64,000 bases of DNA from Flavobacteriaceae bacterium (GTDB taxonomy: Bacteria; Bacteroidota; Bacteroidia; Flavobacteriales; Flavobacteriaceae), in the NCBI GenBank assembly GCA_020435965.1, contig JAGQYS010000017.1, positions 62,001 to 126,000 on the forward strand, written 5' to 3'. Below the pieces are notes generated by a model. That model had not been told where the DNA came from, did no database searches, and saw only the letters and a program-made list of their open reading frames with translations. Shown here one piece after another: positions 25,548 to 33,950 of this stretch (its first letter is position 1; the number at the start of each line of letters is the position of its first letter). A program made the translations under genes and the position numbers.

Positions 25548-26477
25548 TTATTCCTCTTTCTTTTTATTATTCTGTTTTTTCATAGCTTCACCAATTTGAT
25601 TGCTGGCTGTAAAACTAGCAACCATATTATTAAGCATATCACTACCAGCTTGTGGCGAGTTAGGCAATAGAATTAAGTTACTATTTGTTTCTTCACCAAT
25701 TGCCTGAAGTGTATCGTAATGTTGTGTTACTACAATTAAAGCAGATGCTTCTTGTGAATTAATGCCAACTTTATTAAGTACTTCAACAGATTCCTCCAAT
25801 CCGCGAGCAATCTCACGACGTTGGTCTGCAATACCTTGACCTTGTAAACGCTTACTTTCGGCTTCTGCTTTAGCTTTTTCAACAATTAAAATTCTAGCTG
25901 CATCACCTTCATATTGAGCCGCAATTTTTTCACGCTCAGAAGCATTAATTCTATTCATAGCTGCTTTTACTTGCGAATCTGGATCAATATCAGTAACTAA
26001 TGTTTTAATAATGTCAAAACCATAATCAAGCATAGCATCATTAAGTTCAGCTTTTACTGCAATGGCAATATCATCTTTTTTAACAAACACATCGTCAAGC
26101 TTCATTTTTGGTACTTCAGCTCTAACCACATCAAATACATAAGACGTAATTTGATCGTGTGGATAATCCAATTTATAAAACGCATCATACACTTTGTCAC
26201 GAATGACTTTGTATTGTACAGATACTTTCAACCGAACAAATACATCATCCAAAGTTTTAGTTTCTATAATCACATCAAGCTGCTGTATTTTTAAACTTAA
26301 TCGTCCAGCAACACGATCAACCAAAGGAATTTTTAATTGTAATCCAGAATGACGAATACTTTGAAACCTGCCAAAACGCTCAATAATCACAGCGGTTTGC
26401 TGCTTTACAATAAAAAAGGCTGAAATTAGGATTAGCAATCCAAAGAAAATAAGAGGTATAAAAGCAAATTGACCCAT
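25548..26477 (-). CDS. SPFH/Band 7 domain membrane protein
   Basis: 309 residues. An N-terminal membrane helix (about 5-25) anchors an SPFH domain (about 25-190: FIVKQQTAVIIERFGRFQ, GLQLKIPLVDRVAGRLS), followed by a charged coiled coil (NASEREKIAAQYEGDAARILI, KAEAESKRLQGQG) and a C-terminal tail. This is the stomatin/prohibitin-like architecture that assembles into membrane rings, often around proteases; no NfeD-type partner is adjacent. The short C-terminal polar tail ends KKQNNKKKEE. Single gene with a shared terminator. Confidence 0.9.
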   Translation of the reverse strand: MGQFAFIPLIFFGLLILISAFFIVKQQTAVIIERFGRFQSIRHSGLQLKIPLVDRVAGRLSLKIQQLDVIIETKTLDDVFVRLKVSVQYKVIRDKVYDAFYKLDYPHDQITSYVFDVVRAEVPKMKLDDVFVKKDDIAIAVKAELNDAMLDYGFDIIKTLVTDIDPDSQVKAAMNRINASEREKIAAQYEGDAARILIVEKAKAEAESKRLQGQGIADQRREIARGLEESVEVLNKVGINSQEASALIVVTQHYDTLQAIGEETNSNLILLPNSPQAGSDMLNNMVASFTASNQIGEAMKKQNNKKKEE

Positions 26478-26524
26478 GACACTAAGATTAAATGGTTATA
26501 AAATAAATGAATACTAAATTAAGT

Positions 26525-26532
26525 TATATTTG
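26525..26532 (+). promoter_or_regulatory. Bacteroidota -7 element for the PorT-like gene
   Basis: TATATTTG matches TAnnTTTG, 22 bp upstream of the ATG at 26555. Confidence 0.45.
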
Positions 26533-26554
26533 TGGTAAACTGACACAATAAACC

Positions 26555-27238
26555 ATGAAATTTAGATTTCCTATCTTATTAGTAGCACTTGCACTATGTT
26601 TTGTTACAACAACTCACGCACAACACACAACTTATGCTATAAAAAATGGGATTGCTATTCAAGGAGGAATCACACAATTTGATATTAACACAGATAATTT
26701 TGTAACCAAAAAAGGCAATGGATTTATTGGTGGAATGGCTGCAACGGTTGACTTACCACACAAATGGTACACTGTAAGTTATGGTATGTTATTATCCGAA
26801 AATAACCTAGAAATTTCAGGACGAATGACAGATGACGTTGCAGGAAACGAAATGATAGAATACAAAATGATGACTGTACAAGTTGGCTTTTTGTTTCACG
26901 CTAAGGCAATAGGTGGAATTCTAAGTTTTGATATTGGACCACAGCTGCAATACAATGCAAAACTTGAGCTTAAAGACTCAGAAAATGAAACCTACTTCAT
27001 TAATGGTTATGATGATTTAACGGCAAAGGATATAACTGACATATCGCAATTTAATGCAAATGGAGTTGTAGGAGTGTCTGCGGGAATTGGAGCATTTAGG
27101 GTTAGGGCTCAATATGGTTATGGCTTTACGAACATTTTAAACAAACTCAACAACAGTGATTTAAATACTACTGGAGGAAAAAGTAAGTTTAAAGGGAACC
27201 AAGAATTATTAAGCCTCACACTAATGATTACCCTTTAA
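26555..27238 (+). CDS. Outer-membrane beta-barrel protein, PorT-like
   Basis: 227 residues. Signal peptide MKFRFPILLVALALCFVTT to about residue 22 (THAQH). The mature part alternates hydrophobic and polar residues in about eight strands with loops rich in Asn/Asp/Gly, for example YAIKNGIAIQGGITQFDI and GVSAGIGAFRVRAQYGYG, as in the PorT family of Bacteroidota barrels. Length and spacing fit a small eight-stranded barrel. Role unknown; I do not equate it with the T9SS component PorT. It converges on gltX with a 4-bp overlap of the stop codons. Confidence 0.8.
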   Translation: MKFRFPILLVALALCFVTTTHAQHTTYAIKNGIAIQGGITQFDINTDNFVTKKGNGFIGGMAATVDLPHKWYTVSYGMLLSENNLEISGRMTDDVAGNEMIEYKMMTVQVGFLFHAKAIGGILSFDIGPQLQYNAKLELKDSENETYFINGYDDLTAKDITDISQFNANGVVGVSAGIGAFRVRAQYGYGFTNILNKLNNSDLNTTGGKSKFKGNQELLSLTLMITL

Positions 27239-28746
27239 ATAGTTCCAATAAGTTGATTTATTCGTTTAATTGATTCGGCTTTACCAATCATAAACATAAT
27301 ATCAAACACATCAGGACCTTGTAATGCGCCAACTAATGCCAATCGCAAAGGCATCATAACTTTTCCAAATCCTATTTCGTTTGAAGTAATCCATCCTTTT
27401 ACAACATCTTGAATCGCTTCTTTTGTACTATCATCTGCAGATTCAACTACAGATATCAATTCTTGCATCAACGCTCTAGTATCTTCTTTAATCGCTTTTT
27501 TCAATGCTTTTTCATCATATTCAGATGGAGCTACAAAGAAGAAGTTGCTCAATTCCCAGAAATCAGACACAAATGTTGCTCGTTCTTTAATTAAATCAAC
27601 AACTAAGGCAATATAACCATTGTCAATATCTGATAATTCGCTTTGTGAAGATTTAAACAAAGCAGCAAGTTTTTCACTGGACTGCCCTTGCATATAATGA
27701 TGATTGAACCACTTTATTTTTTCAGGATCAAAACGTGCTCCAGATTTATTGACTCGTTCCAGTTCAAAGGCTTTAGTTAACTCTTCCAAACTAAATAGTT
27801 CTTGTTCGGTACCAGGATTCCAGCCTAAAAAAGCCAAAAAGTTTACCATGGCTTCAGGGAAATAACCATCTTCCTTATAGCCTCTTGAAACCTCTCCAGA
27901 TTTAGGGTCTTTCCACTCTAAAGGAAATACTGGAAAACCTAATTTATCACCATCGCGCTTACTTAGTTTGCCTTTTCCTGTTGGTTTTAATATTAAAGGC
28001 AAATGTGCAAATTCAGGTGTTTCCCAACCAAAGGCATCATACAGTTGAAAGTGTAAAGCCAATGAAGGCAACCATTCCTCGCCACGTATTACATGTGTGA
28101 TTTCCATTAAATGATCATCAACAATATTGGCTAAATGATAGGTTGGCATACCATCACTTTTAAACAATACTTTATCGTCTAAAACATTGGTATCTATTTG
28201 AATATCACCACGAATTATATCCTTCAAATGAAGTTTCTCGTCTTTAGGCGACCAAAACCGAATCACATAATCGTCACCATTAGCAATGCGTTTTTCAACG
28301 TCTTCTTTTGATAACGAAATGGAATTGGTTAGTTTTTCTCTGTTATGCCAATTGTAAATAAACGTTTTGCCGTTAGCTTCATGGTCTTTTCTGTGCTCAT
28401 CTAATTGTTCAGCTGTATCAAAAGCATAATAAGCTTTTCCTTTATTAATCAGCTCTTCAGCATATTGCTTGTATAAATGTTTACGTTCACTTTGTCTATA
28501 AGGACCAAATGTTTCATTTTTTCCTGGACCTTCATCAAAAGGAATTCCACACCAATTTAAAGACTCAATAATATACTGTTCGGCGCCTTCAACATATCTA
28601 TTTTGATCAGTGTCTTCAATACGAAGCACGAAGGTTCCATTGTGCTTTTTTGCAAATAAATAATTAAAAAGCGCAGTCCTTACACCTCCAATATGTAATG
28701 GTCCTGTTGGGCTTGGTGCAAATCGCACTCGAACATTTTTAGCCAT
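27235..28746 (-). CDS. gltX: Glutamate--tRNA ligase
   Basis: Class I aminoacyl-tRNA synthetase that charges tRNA-Glu. 503 residues. RFAPSPTGPLHIGGVRTAL near residues 7-25 carries the HIGH motif and KGKLSKRDGDKLG near residue 260 the KMSKS motif. The C-terminal helical anticodon-binding domain (about 330-503) is complete. Since glnS is also present in this window, Gln-tRNA is presumably made directly and not through transamidation of Glu-tRNA-Gln. A minus-strand -7 element lies 19 bp upstream. Confidence 0.95.
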   Translation of the reverse strand: MAKNVRVRFAPSPTGPLHIGGVRTALFNYLFAKKHNGTFVLRIEDTDQNRYVEGAEQYIIESLNWCGIPFDEGPGKNETFGPYRQSERKHLYKQYAEELINKGKAYYAFDTAEQLDEHRKDHEANGKTFIYNWHNREKLTNSISLSKEDVEKRIANGDDYVIRFWSPKDEKLHLKDIIRGDIQIDTNVLDDKVLFKSDGMPTYHLANIVDDHLMEITHVIRGEEWLPSLALHFQLYDAFGWETPEFAHLPLILKPTGKGKLSKRDGDKLGFPVFPLEWKDPKSGEVSRGYKEDGYFPEAMVNFLAFLGWNPGTEQELFSLEELTKAFELERVNKSGARFDPEKIKWFNHHYMQGQSSEKLAALFKSSQSELSDIDNGYIALVVDLIKERATFVSDFWELSNFFFVAPSEYDEKALKKAIKEDTRALMQELISVVESADDSTKEAIQDVVKGWITSNEIGFGKVMMPLRLALVGALQGPDVFDIMFMIGKAESIKRINQLIGTI

Positions 28747-28764
28747 GAATCTTGTTTAAGACTG

Positions 28765-28772
28765 CAAAGATA
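28765..28772 (-). promoter_or_regulatory. Bacteroidota -7 element for gltX
   Basis: Minus strand TATCTTTG matches TAnnTTTG, 18 bp before the gltX start codon at 28746. Confidence 0.45.
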
Positions 28773-28798
28773 AAACGATAATTAATAAAAGAAAGCTA

Positions 28799-29848
28799 CT
28801 AAGAAGAAATCATTTCTCTCGGCACACGTTTATTCATAATACTAAACCATAAAGGCGGAAGTAAAGCCAAAACCATTGAGGTTGGATAGCCAAAAGGTAA
28901 TTGAGGGCTTTCTTCATGGCATTCCAGAATTTGATATTTTTTTGACGATTTAAAGTGATGATCGCTGTGTCTTGTGAGTTCATAGAGCATGATTCTGCCA
29001 ATAACATGGTTGGAATTCCATGAATGAATCTCTTTTACACGTTCATAACGACCAGATTCTTTTTTCTTTCTTAAAAGGCCATAATGCTCAATGTAGTTCA
29101 CCGTTTCTAGCAACAAAACACCAGTAATTGCAGAAAGAATAGCAAACAATAGAACAACTTTTCCAAAAACAAGAAAAACAAGAATTAAATACAAACTTTG
29201 AAGAACCAAATACCAAAACATATCATTTTTGAATGAAAAAAACGAAAGCTTGTAATTTTCAAGTAATCGTTTTTGAATCTTCCAAGCACTAAAATATTGT
29301 CTAATAATGGAAGTTAGCCAAAATGAATAAACGTTTTGTTTATATCTGGCTGTAGCTGGATCTTCTTTGGTTGCCGCGTGTAAGTGGTGTCCAAAATTAT
29401 GTTCAATATAAAAATGCATATACAAAGAAGGTAGTAATAAAGCCTTGCCAATAAAACGCTCTTTAGAGGCTTGTCTGTGACCAAGTTCATGAGCTACGTT
29501 AATCCCATTTCCACCCAAAACCATACCCAATGAGAGTACTAAACCAACAAATTCATAAGTCTCAAAAGGATGATTCGCTACCTCAAAGAAAGACCAAATC
29601 ATTAAGGCATAAACAATAGGAAGATTTAAATAAAGTAACCAATCAAAAAAGGTGTTTATTGCCCTTTTAGAAACTTCAGATTCTGAATAATTGGAGTTTT
29701 CTTCATCAAGAATTAACTCTAAAATGGGAATAAAAACAAAAAGGAAAATAGGTGTTAAAAACAACCAATAACCTTTAAAATAAAGTCCAATAACCAGGCT
29801 TAACGGAACAGTTAAAGCTGATAAATATTTATAATCTTGAGGTTTCAT
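28799..29848 (-). CDS. AlkB-type membrane di-iron alkane monooxygenase
   Basis: 349 residues, integral membrane. All four histidine motifs of the alkane hydroxylase subgroup are present in order: HELGHRQ near residue 119, EHNFGHHLHAATKEDPA near 148, NYIEHYG near 250 and RHSDHH near 294. NYxEHYG and RHSDHH separate AlkB from ordinary fatty acid desaturases. Six membrane helices are predicted from the hydrophobic blocks. Terminal hydroxylation of n-alkanes needs rubredoxin and its reductase, neither of which is nearby. The true substrate may be another alkyl chain. Single gene, no regulator adjacent. Confidence 0.87.
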   Translation of the reverse strand: MKPQDYKYLSALTVPLSLVIGLYFKGYWLFLTPIFLFVFIPILELILDEENSNYSESEVSKRAINTFFDWLLYLNLPIVYALMIWSFFEVANHPFETYEFVGLVLSLGMVLGGNGINVAHELGHRQASKERFIGKALLLPSLYMHFYIEHNFGHHLHAATKEDPATARYKQNVYSFWLTSIIRQYFSAWKIQKRLLENYKLSFFSFKNDMFWYLVLQSLYLILVFLVFGKVVLLFAILSAITGVLLLETVNYIEHYGLLRKKKESGRYERVKEIHSWNSNHVIGRIMLYELTRHSDHHFKSSKKYQILECHEESPQLPFGYPTSMVLALLPPLWFSIMNKRVPREMISS

Positions 29849-29971
29849 TTTGATACAAACATCGATGAAGGTACGTCAATCATCGACTTTAACACAATGT
29901 TATATATATTGAAAAGCCTAAGTTAACAATAAAATTGTAGATTTATATGTTGAGATAATAAACAAATTTTA

Positions 29972-32900
29972 ATGAGCAACTTTGAAGCCATACAGCTAAA
30001 ACTTGAAGCGTTTATTAAAAAGTACTATACCAATGAGCTTATAAGAGGCATTATCCTGTTTGCAGCAATTGGTTTGTTGTATTTTTTGTTCACGTTGTTT
30101 GTTGAGTACGTCTTGTGGTTAAATCCAACCGCTAGAGCTATTTTATTTTGGCTCTTTGTATTGGTTGAACTTGTTTTGTTTACTAAGTTTATAGCTTTTC
30201 CGCTGTTTAAATTATTTAAGCTTCAAGCAGGAATTGATAACCTAGATGCTTCCAAAATTATTGGAAAGCACTTTCCTGAGGTAAATGATAAATTGGTGAA
30301 TGTATTACAGCTTCACAAAGCAGCAGACCAATCTGAATTGCTTTTAGCAAGTATTGATCAAAAATCAATTGAGCTTAAACCCATTCCTTTTTCTCTAGCA
30401 ATTAATTTCAAACACAATGTTAAGTATCTCAAATATGCGGCAATTCCTGTTTTAATCCTCTTGTTTTCATTTATTTCAGGAAAAATGAATTGGTTCAGCG
30501 ACAGCTATGAACGTGTTGTAAATTATAAAACAGCTTATGAACCACCAGCGCCTTTTCAGTTTTTTGTGATGAACGAAAACTTAAACGCGATTGAAAACAA
30601 AGATTTTACTCTACTTATAACCACAGAAGGAGAGATTACACCAGAAAATGTTCAGATTTCATTCAACAACGAAACCTATTTCTTAAATCAAATAAAACCT
30701 AACGAGTTTGAATATGTGTTTTCACAACCAAAAGCCAATGTAGAATTTAAGGTGTTTGCAAACAATGTGACTTCAAAACCCTACATTCTTAATGTTGTTG
30801 AAGTACCAACCTTACTTGGTTTTGACATGATTTTAGATTATCCTGCACACACCAAAAAGAAAGATGAAGTATTAAAAAGCAATGGTAATGCAGTGGTTCC
30901 TCAAGGCACAAAAGTCACTTGGAATTTAAATACTAAAACAACCACTCAAGTAGAACTTAGCACTAAGGATTCGACCTATAATTTTTCACCAAACAACAAT
31001 ACATTTGAGCTTTCTCAGCGATTATTTAAAGCGTTAGATTACTCTATTAACACAAGTAATGATAATTTAAAGAATTACGAGAGCTTGGCATTTTCTATTG
31101 ACGTCATAAGAGATGAGTTTCCAGAACTTAAAGTGGAAATGAAACAGGATTCCATGGACATTGAGACGCTTTATTTTTATGGACAAGTTAGTGACGATTA
31201 TGGATTGAGTAAACTTCAAATAGTTTATTATCCAAGTAACAACGAAGACAATAAAAAATCAGCATCATTACCTATTTCTACTTCTAATTTTGATGAATTC
31301 ATTAATATTTTTCCAGCAGACATTGAGTTAGAAGAAGGCATAAGCTACGATGTTTACTTTCAAGTGTTTGATAATGATGCCATTAATAATTACAAAAGCA
31401 CAAAAAGTAATGTGTTCACCTACAGAAAGTTAACACAAGATGAATTAGAAACCGAGCAGCTTAAAGAGCAAAACGAAACCATTGAAGATTTAAACAAATC
31501 TTTAGAAAAATTAGAGAAGCAAGATGAAGAGCTGAAAGAATTCTCTAAAACGCAAAAAGAAAAATCGGAACTCAATTTCAATGATAAAAAGAAGCTTGAA
31601 AATTTCTTAAAACGTCAAAAGCAACAAGAAGAAATGATGCAAAACTTCAATAAGAAGTTGAAGGAGAATCTTGAAGATTTTCAAAAGAATGAAAACCAAA
31701 AAGATGAGTTTAAAGAAAATATTGAAAAGCGATTGGACGAAAACCAAAAGCAACTTGAAGAAGACGAAAAGCTTTTAGAAGAACTTGAAAAACTTGCTGA
31801 AAAAATTCAAAAGGAAGAACTAACCGAAAAACTAGAGCAGTTAGCCAAACAAAACAAAAACAAAAAGCGAAGCCTAGAACAACTGTTAGAATTAACCAAG
31901 CGATATTATGTTTCTAAAAAGGCTGAAAAATTAAAATCTGAATTAGAAGAATTAGCTAAAGAGCAAGAAAAACTCTCAGAGGAAACCGAAGAGAATAACA
32001 CGAAAGAAAAGCAGGATGAACTCAATGAGAAGTTTGAAGATTTTCAAAAGGAAATGGATGAACTCCAAAAAGAAAATCAAGAGTTAAGAGAGCCAATAGA
32101 CGCAGTTAAACAAGACAAGAAGTCTGAAGAAGAAATAAAAAAGGAACAACAAGAGGCTAGTGAGAATCTAGAAAAGAAAGAACAATCGCCAAGCGAGCAA
32201 GAGCAACAACAAAATCAGAATAACGCCAAAAAGAATCAGAAAAAAGCAGCTCAGAAAATGAAAGAAATGAGCGAGAAGATGAGCCAAATGATGAGTGGAT
32301 CAGGCGGCGAACAAATATCTGAAGATATTGATATGCTACGTCAAATATTGGATAATCTTGTGTTGTTCTCGTTTGACCAAGAAGGCTTGATGAATCGTTT
32401 TAAATCTATTCAGGTTAATCATAATCAATACGCAAACTACCTTAAAAATCAACAAGGATTAAAAGAACATTTTGAGCACGTTGATGATAGTTTATTTGCA
32501 CTTTCTTTACGTCAACCTATGATTTCTGAGCGCATTAACAAAGAAATCACAGAAGTGTTTTTTAATATAGATAAGTCTTTAGCTCAACTTGCTGAAAACA
32601 GGCTTTATCAAGGCGTAGCTGCGCAACAATACACAGTAACGTCTGCCAATACTCTAGCTAGTTTTTTAAGTGATGTATTAGATAACATGGAAAATCAAAT
32701 GAATCCTGCTCCCGGACAAGGAGGAGGAGGCGATATGCAGTTACCAGACATTATCATGAGTCAAGAAGAGCTTAACAAGCAGATGAAAGAAGGCATGAAA
32801 AAAAGCGAAGAAGGCAAAAAAAGTGAAGGCGAAAAAGGAAAAGAAGGTGAGAAGGAAGGTGATCAAGATGGCAAAGAAGGGCAACAGCAAGGTGGTAATG

Positions 32901-33337
32901 GTGAAGGTAATAGCGAAGACATGAATGGTGAATTGTTTAGGATTTACCAACAACAACAACAGTTAAGAGAAGCACTGCAAGATAGATTGGCTAAGGAAGG
33001 TAAAGAAGGTGTTGGAGGAAACTTGCTTAAACAAATGGAACAAATAGAAGAGGATTTACTAAACAAAGGTTTTACAAATAGAACGCTTGAAAAAATGATG
33101 AATTTACAGCATCAACTATTAAAGCTTGAGAACGCAACCTTTCAACAAGGGCAAGATGACAAGCGTAAATCAGAAACCAACCAAAAGCAATTTAGGAATA
33201 CGACGCTCAATCAAATTAACAATGCCAAACAATATTTCAATACAACTGAGATTTTAAATCGTCAAACACTACCTTTGCAACAAGAATACAAAAAGAAGGT
33301 ACAGGACTATTTTAAAAAGAAAAATGATCAGTTTTAA
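29972..33337 (+). CDS. DUF4175 large membrane-anchored coiled-coil protein
   Basis: 1121 residues. Two membrane helices near the N-terminus (about 24-45 and 52-75), a third at about 150-170, then a periplasmic region of about 300 residues with strand-rich repeats. From about residue 480 to 770 it is an extreme Glu/Lys/Gln coiled coil. A Gly-rich break (PGQGGGGDM, near 915) precedes a second charged segment of KSEGEKGKEGEKEG type and a helical C-terminus. This matches the DUF4175 family of Bacteroidota and alphaproteobacteria, of unknown function. Its last 14 bases overlap ybeY. The low-complexity helices are rich in homopolymer-like codons. Confidence 0.85.
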   Translation: MSNFEAIQLKLEAFIKKYYTNELIRGIILFAAIGLLYFLFTLFVEYVLWLNPTARAILFWLFVLVELVLFTKFIAFPLFKLFKLQAGIDNLDASKIIGKHFPEVNDKLVNVLQLHKAADQSELLLASIDQKSIELKPIPFSLAINFKHNVKYLKYAAIPVLILLFSFISGKMNWFSDSYERVVNYKTAYEPPAPFQFFVMNENLNAIENKDFTLLITTEGEITPENVQISFNNETYFLNQIKPNEFEYVFSQPKANVEFKVFANNVTSKPYILNVVEVPTLLGFDMILDYPAHTKKKDEVLKSNGNAVVPQGTKVTWNLNTKTTTQVELSTKDSTYNFSPNNNTFELSQRLFKALDYSINTSNDNLKNYESLAFSIDVIRDEFPELKVEMKQDSMDIETLYFYGQVSDDYGLSKLQIVYYPSNNEDNKKSASLPISTSNFDEFINIFPADIELEEGISYDVYFQVFDNDAINNYKSTKSNVFTYRKLTQDELETEQLKEQNETIEDLNKSLEKLEKQDEELKEFSKTQKEKSELNFNDKKKLENFLKRQKQQEEMMQNFNKKLKENLEDFQKNENQKDEFKENIEKRLDENQKQLEEDEKLLEELEKLAEKIQKEELTEKLEQLAKQNKNKKRSLEQLLELTKRYYVSKKAEKLKSELEELAKEQEKLSEETEENNTKEKQDELNEKFEDFQKEMDELQKENQELREPIDAVKQDKKSEEEIKKEQQEASENLEKKEQSPSEQEQQQNQNNAKKNQKKAAQKMKEMSEKMSQMMSGSGGEQISEDIDMLRQILDNLVLFSFDQEGLMNRFKSIQVNHNQYANYLKNQQGLKEHFEHVDDSLFALSLRQPMISERINKEITEVFFNIDKSLAQLAENRLYQGVAAQQYTVTSANTLASFLSDVLDNMENQMNPAPGQGGGGDMQLPDIIMSQEELNKQMKEGMKKSEEGKKSEGEKGKEGEKEGDQDGKEGQQQGGNGEGNSEDMNGELFRIYQQQQQLREALQDRLAKEGKEGVGGNLLKQMEQIEEDLLNKGFTNRTLEKMMNLQHQLLKLENATFQQGQDDKRKSETNQKQFRNTTLNQINNAKQYFNTTEILNRQTLPLQQEYKKKVQDYFKKKNDQF

Positions 33338-33743
33338 CTACGAAATTGAGTTTCAATTACATTCAGAAGATAGAATTGCTGAGTGGCTTTCAAGCGTAAT
33401 ACAAATTGAAAAATGTAAAGAAGGAGACATCAATTATATTTTTTGCGATGATGACTACCTTTACAATTTAAATGTTGAATACTTAAATCACGACACCTTA
33501 ACAGATATTATAAGCTTTGATTATTCAGTAGGAAAAGAACTACATGGCGATATTTTTATTTCCGTAGATCGTGTAAGAGAAAACGCAGAAGATTTCAACC
33601 AAACATTCGAAGATGAATTAAGACGTGTAATGGTTCATGGTGTTTTACACTACTGTGGTTATAAAGACAAATCAGAGGGTGAAGCTAAGACTATGCGCGA
33701 GAAAGAAAACCACTACTTAAACGTTTACACTGAAATTCAGTAA
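33324..33743 (+). CDS. ybeY: Endoribonuclease YbeY, rRNA maturation
   Basis: 139 residues. Single-strand endoribonuclease acting in 16S rRNA 3'-end maturation and ribosome quality control. The zinc region reads HGVLHYCGYKDK near residue 106: the first two histidines of the H-x3-H-x5-H signature are present, but the third position holds Asp with Lys on each side, a variant I have met in other Bacteroidota. NVEYLNHDTLTDIISFDY, GDIFIS and MREKE towards the C-terminus complete the family pattern. It overlaps the DUF4175 gene by 14 bp, so translation is probably coupled. Confidence 0.92.
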   Translation: MISFNYEIEFQLHSEDRIAEWLSSVIQIEKCKEGDINYIFCDDDYLYNLNVEYLNHDTLTDIISFDYSVGKELHGDIFISVDRVRENAEDFNQTFEDELRRVMVHGVLHYCGYKDKSEGEAKTMREKENHYLNVYTEIQ

Positions 33744-33762
33744 TTCATCGTATATTTGCAAA

Positions 33763-33783
33763 ATTCCTGCGAAGGCAGGAATC
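33763..33783. repeat. Short palindromic repeat, TTCCTGC family
   Basis: ATTCCTGC-GAAG-GCAGGAAT: an 8-bp perfect stem with a 4-base loop, 20 bp after the ybeY stop. Same family as 33903-33922; REP-like elements of this sequence type are common between genes in Flavobacteriaceae. It could also act as a transcript-end hairpin. Confidence 0.75.
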
Positions 33784-33902
33784 TAACAACAAACAGATCG
33801 CTTTTTTTAAAAGCAACACAGTAGAATAGCAGGTTAAGAATTGAGGTAATAAAAGAGGTTAATCCTTAACTGCAAAAACATATAATATTAATTTAAACTA
33901 AG

Positions 33903-33922
33903 ATTCCTGCTTTAGCAGGAAT
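33903..33922. repeat. Short palindromic repeat, TTCCTGC family, second copy
   Basis: ATTCCTGC-TTTA-GCAGGAAT, identical arms to the copy at 33763 and a different loop, 5 bp upstream of the parS-like site before mnmG. Confidence 0.75.
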
Positions 33923-33927
33923 TTGAT

Positions 33928-33943
33928 TGTTCCACGTGGAACA
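33928..33943. promoter_or_regulatory. parS-like centromere site, left of mnmG
   Basis: TGTTCCACGTGGAACA, a fully palindromic 16-mer with one difference from the Bacillus subtilis ParB site TGTTCCACGTGAAACA; the symmetry extends two more bases on each side. It ends 7 bp before the mnmG ATG. An identical copy lies 19 bp after the mnmG-stop side at 35837. Confidence 0.75.
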
Positions 33944-33950
33944 ATTTATC

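Noticed and set aside
33763-33922. CRISPR array from the repeated TTCCTGC palindromes
   Set aside because: Only two units, palindromic themselves, with no regular spacers and no cas genes.
33928-33943. Simple transcription operator for mnmG
   Set aside because: The same 16-mer lies downstream of the gene too and matches parS far better than any operator I know; a regulatory effect on mnmG is still possible.
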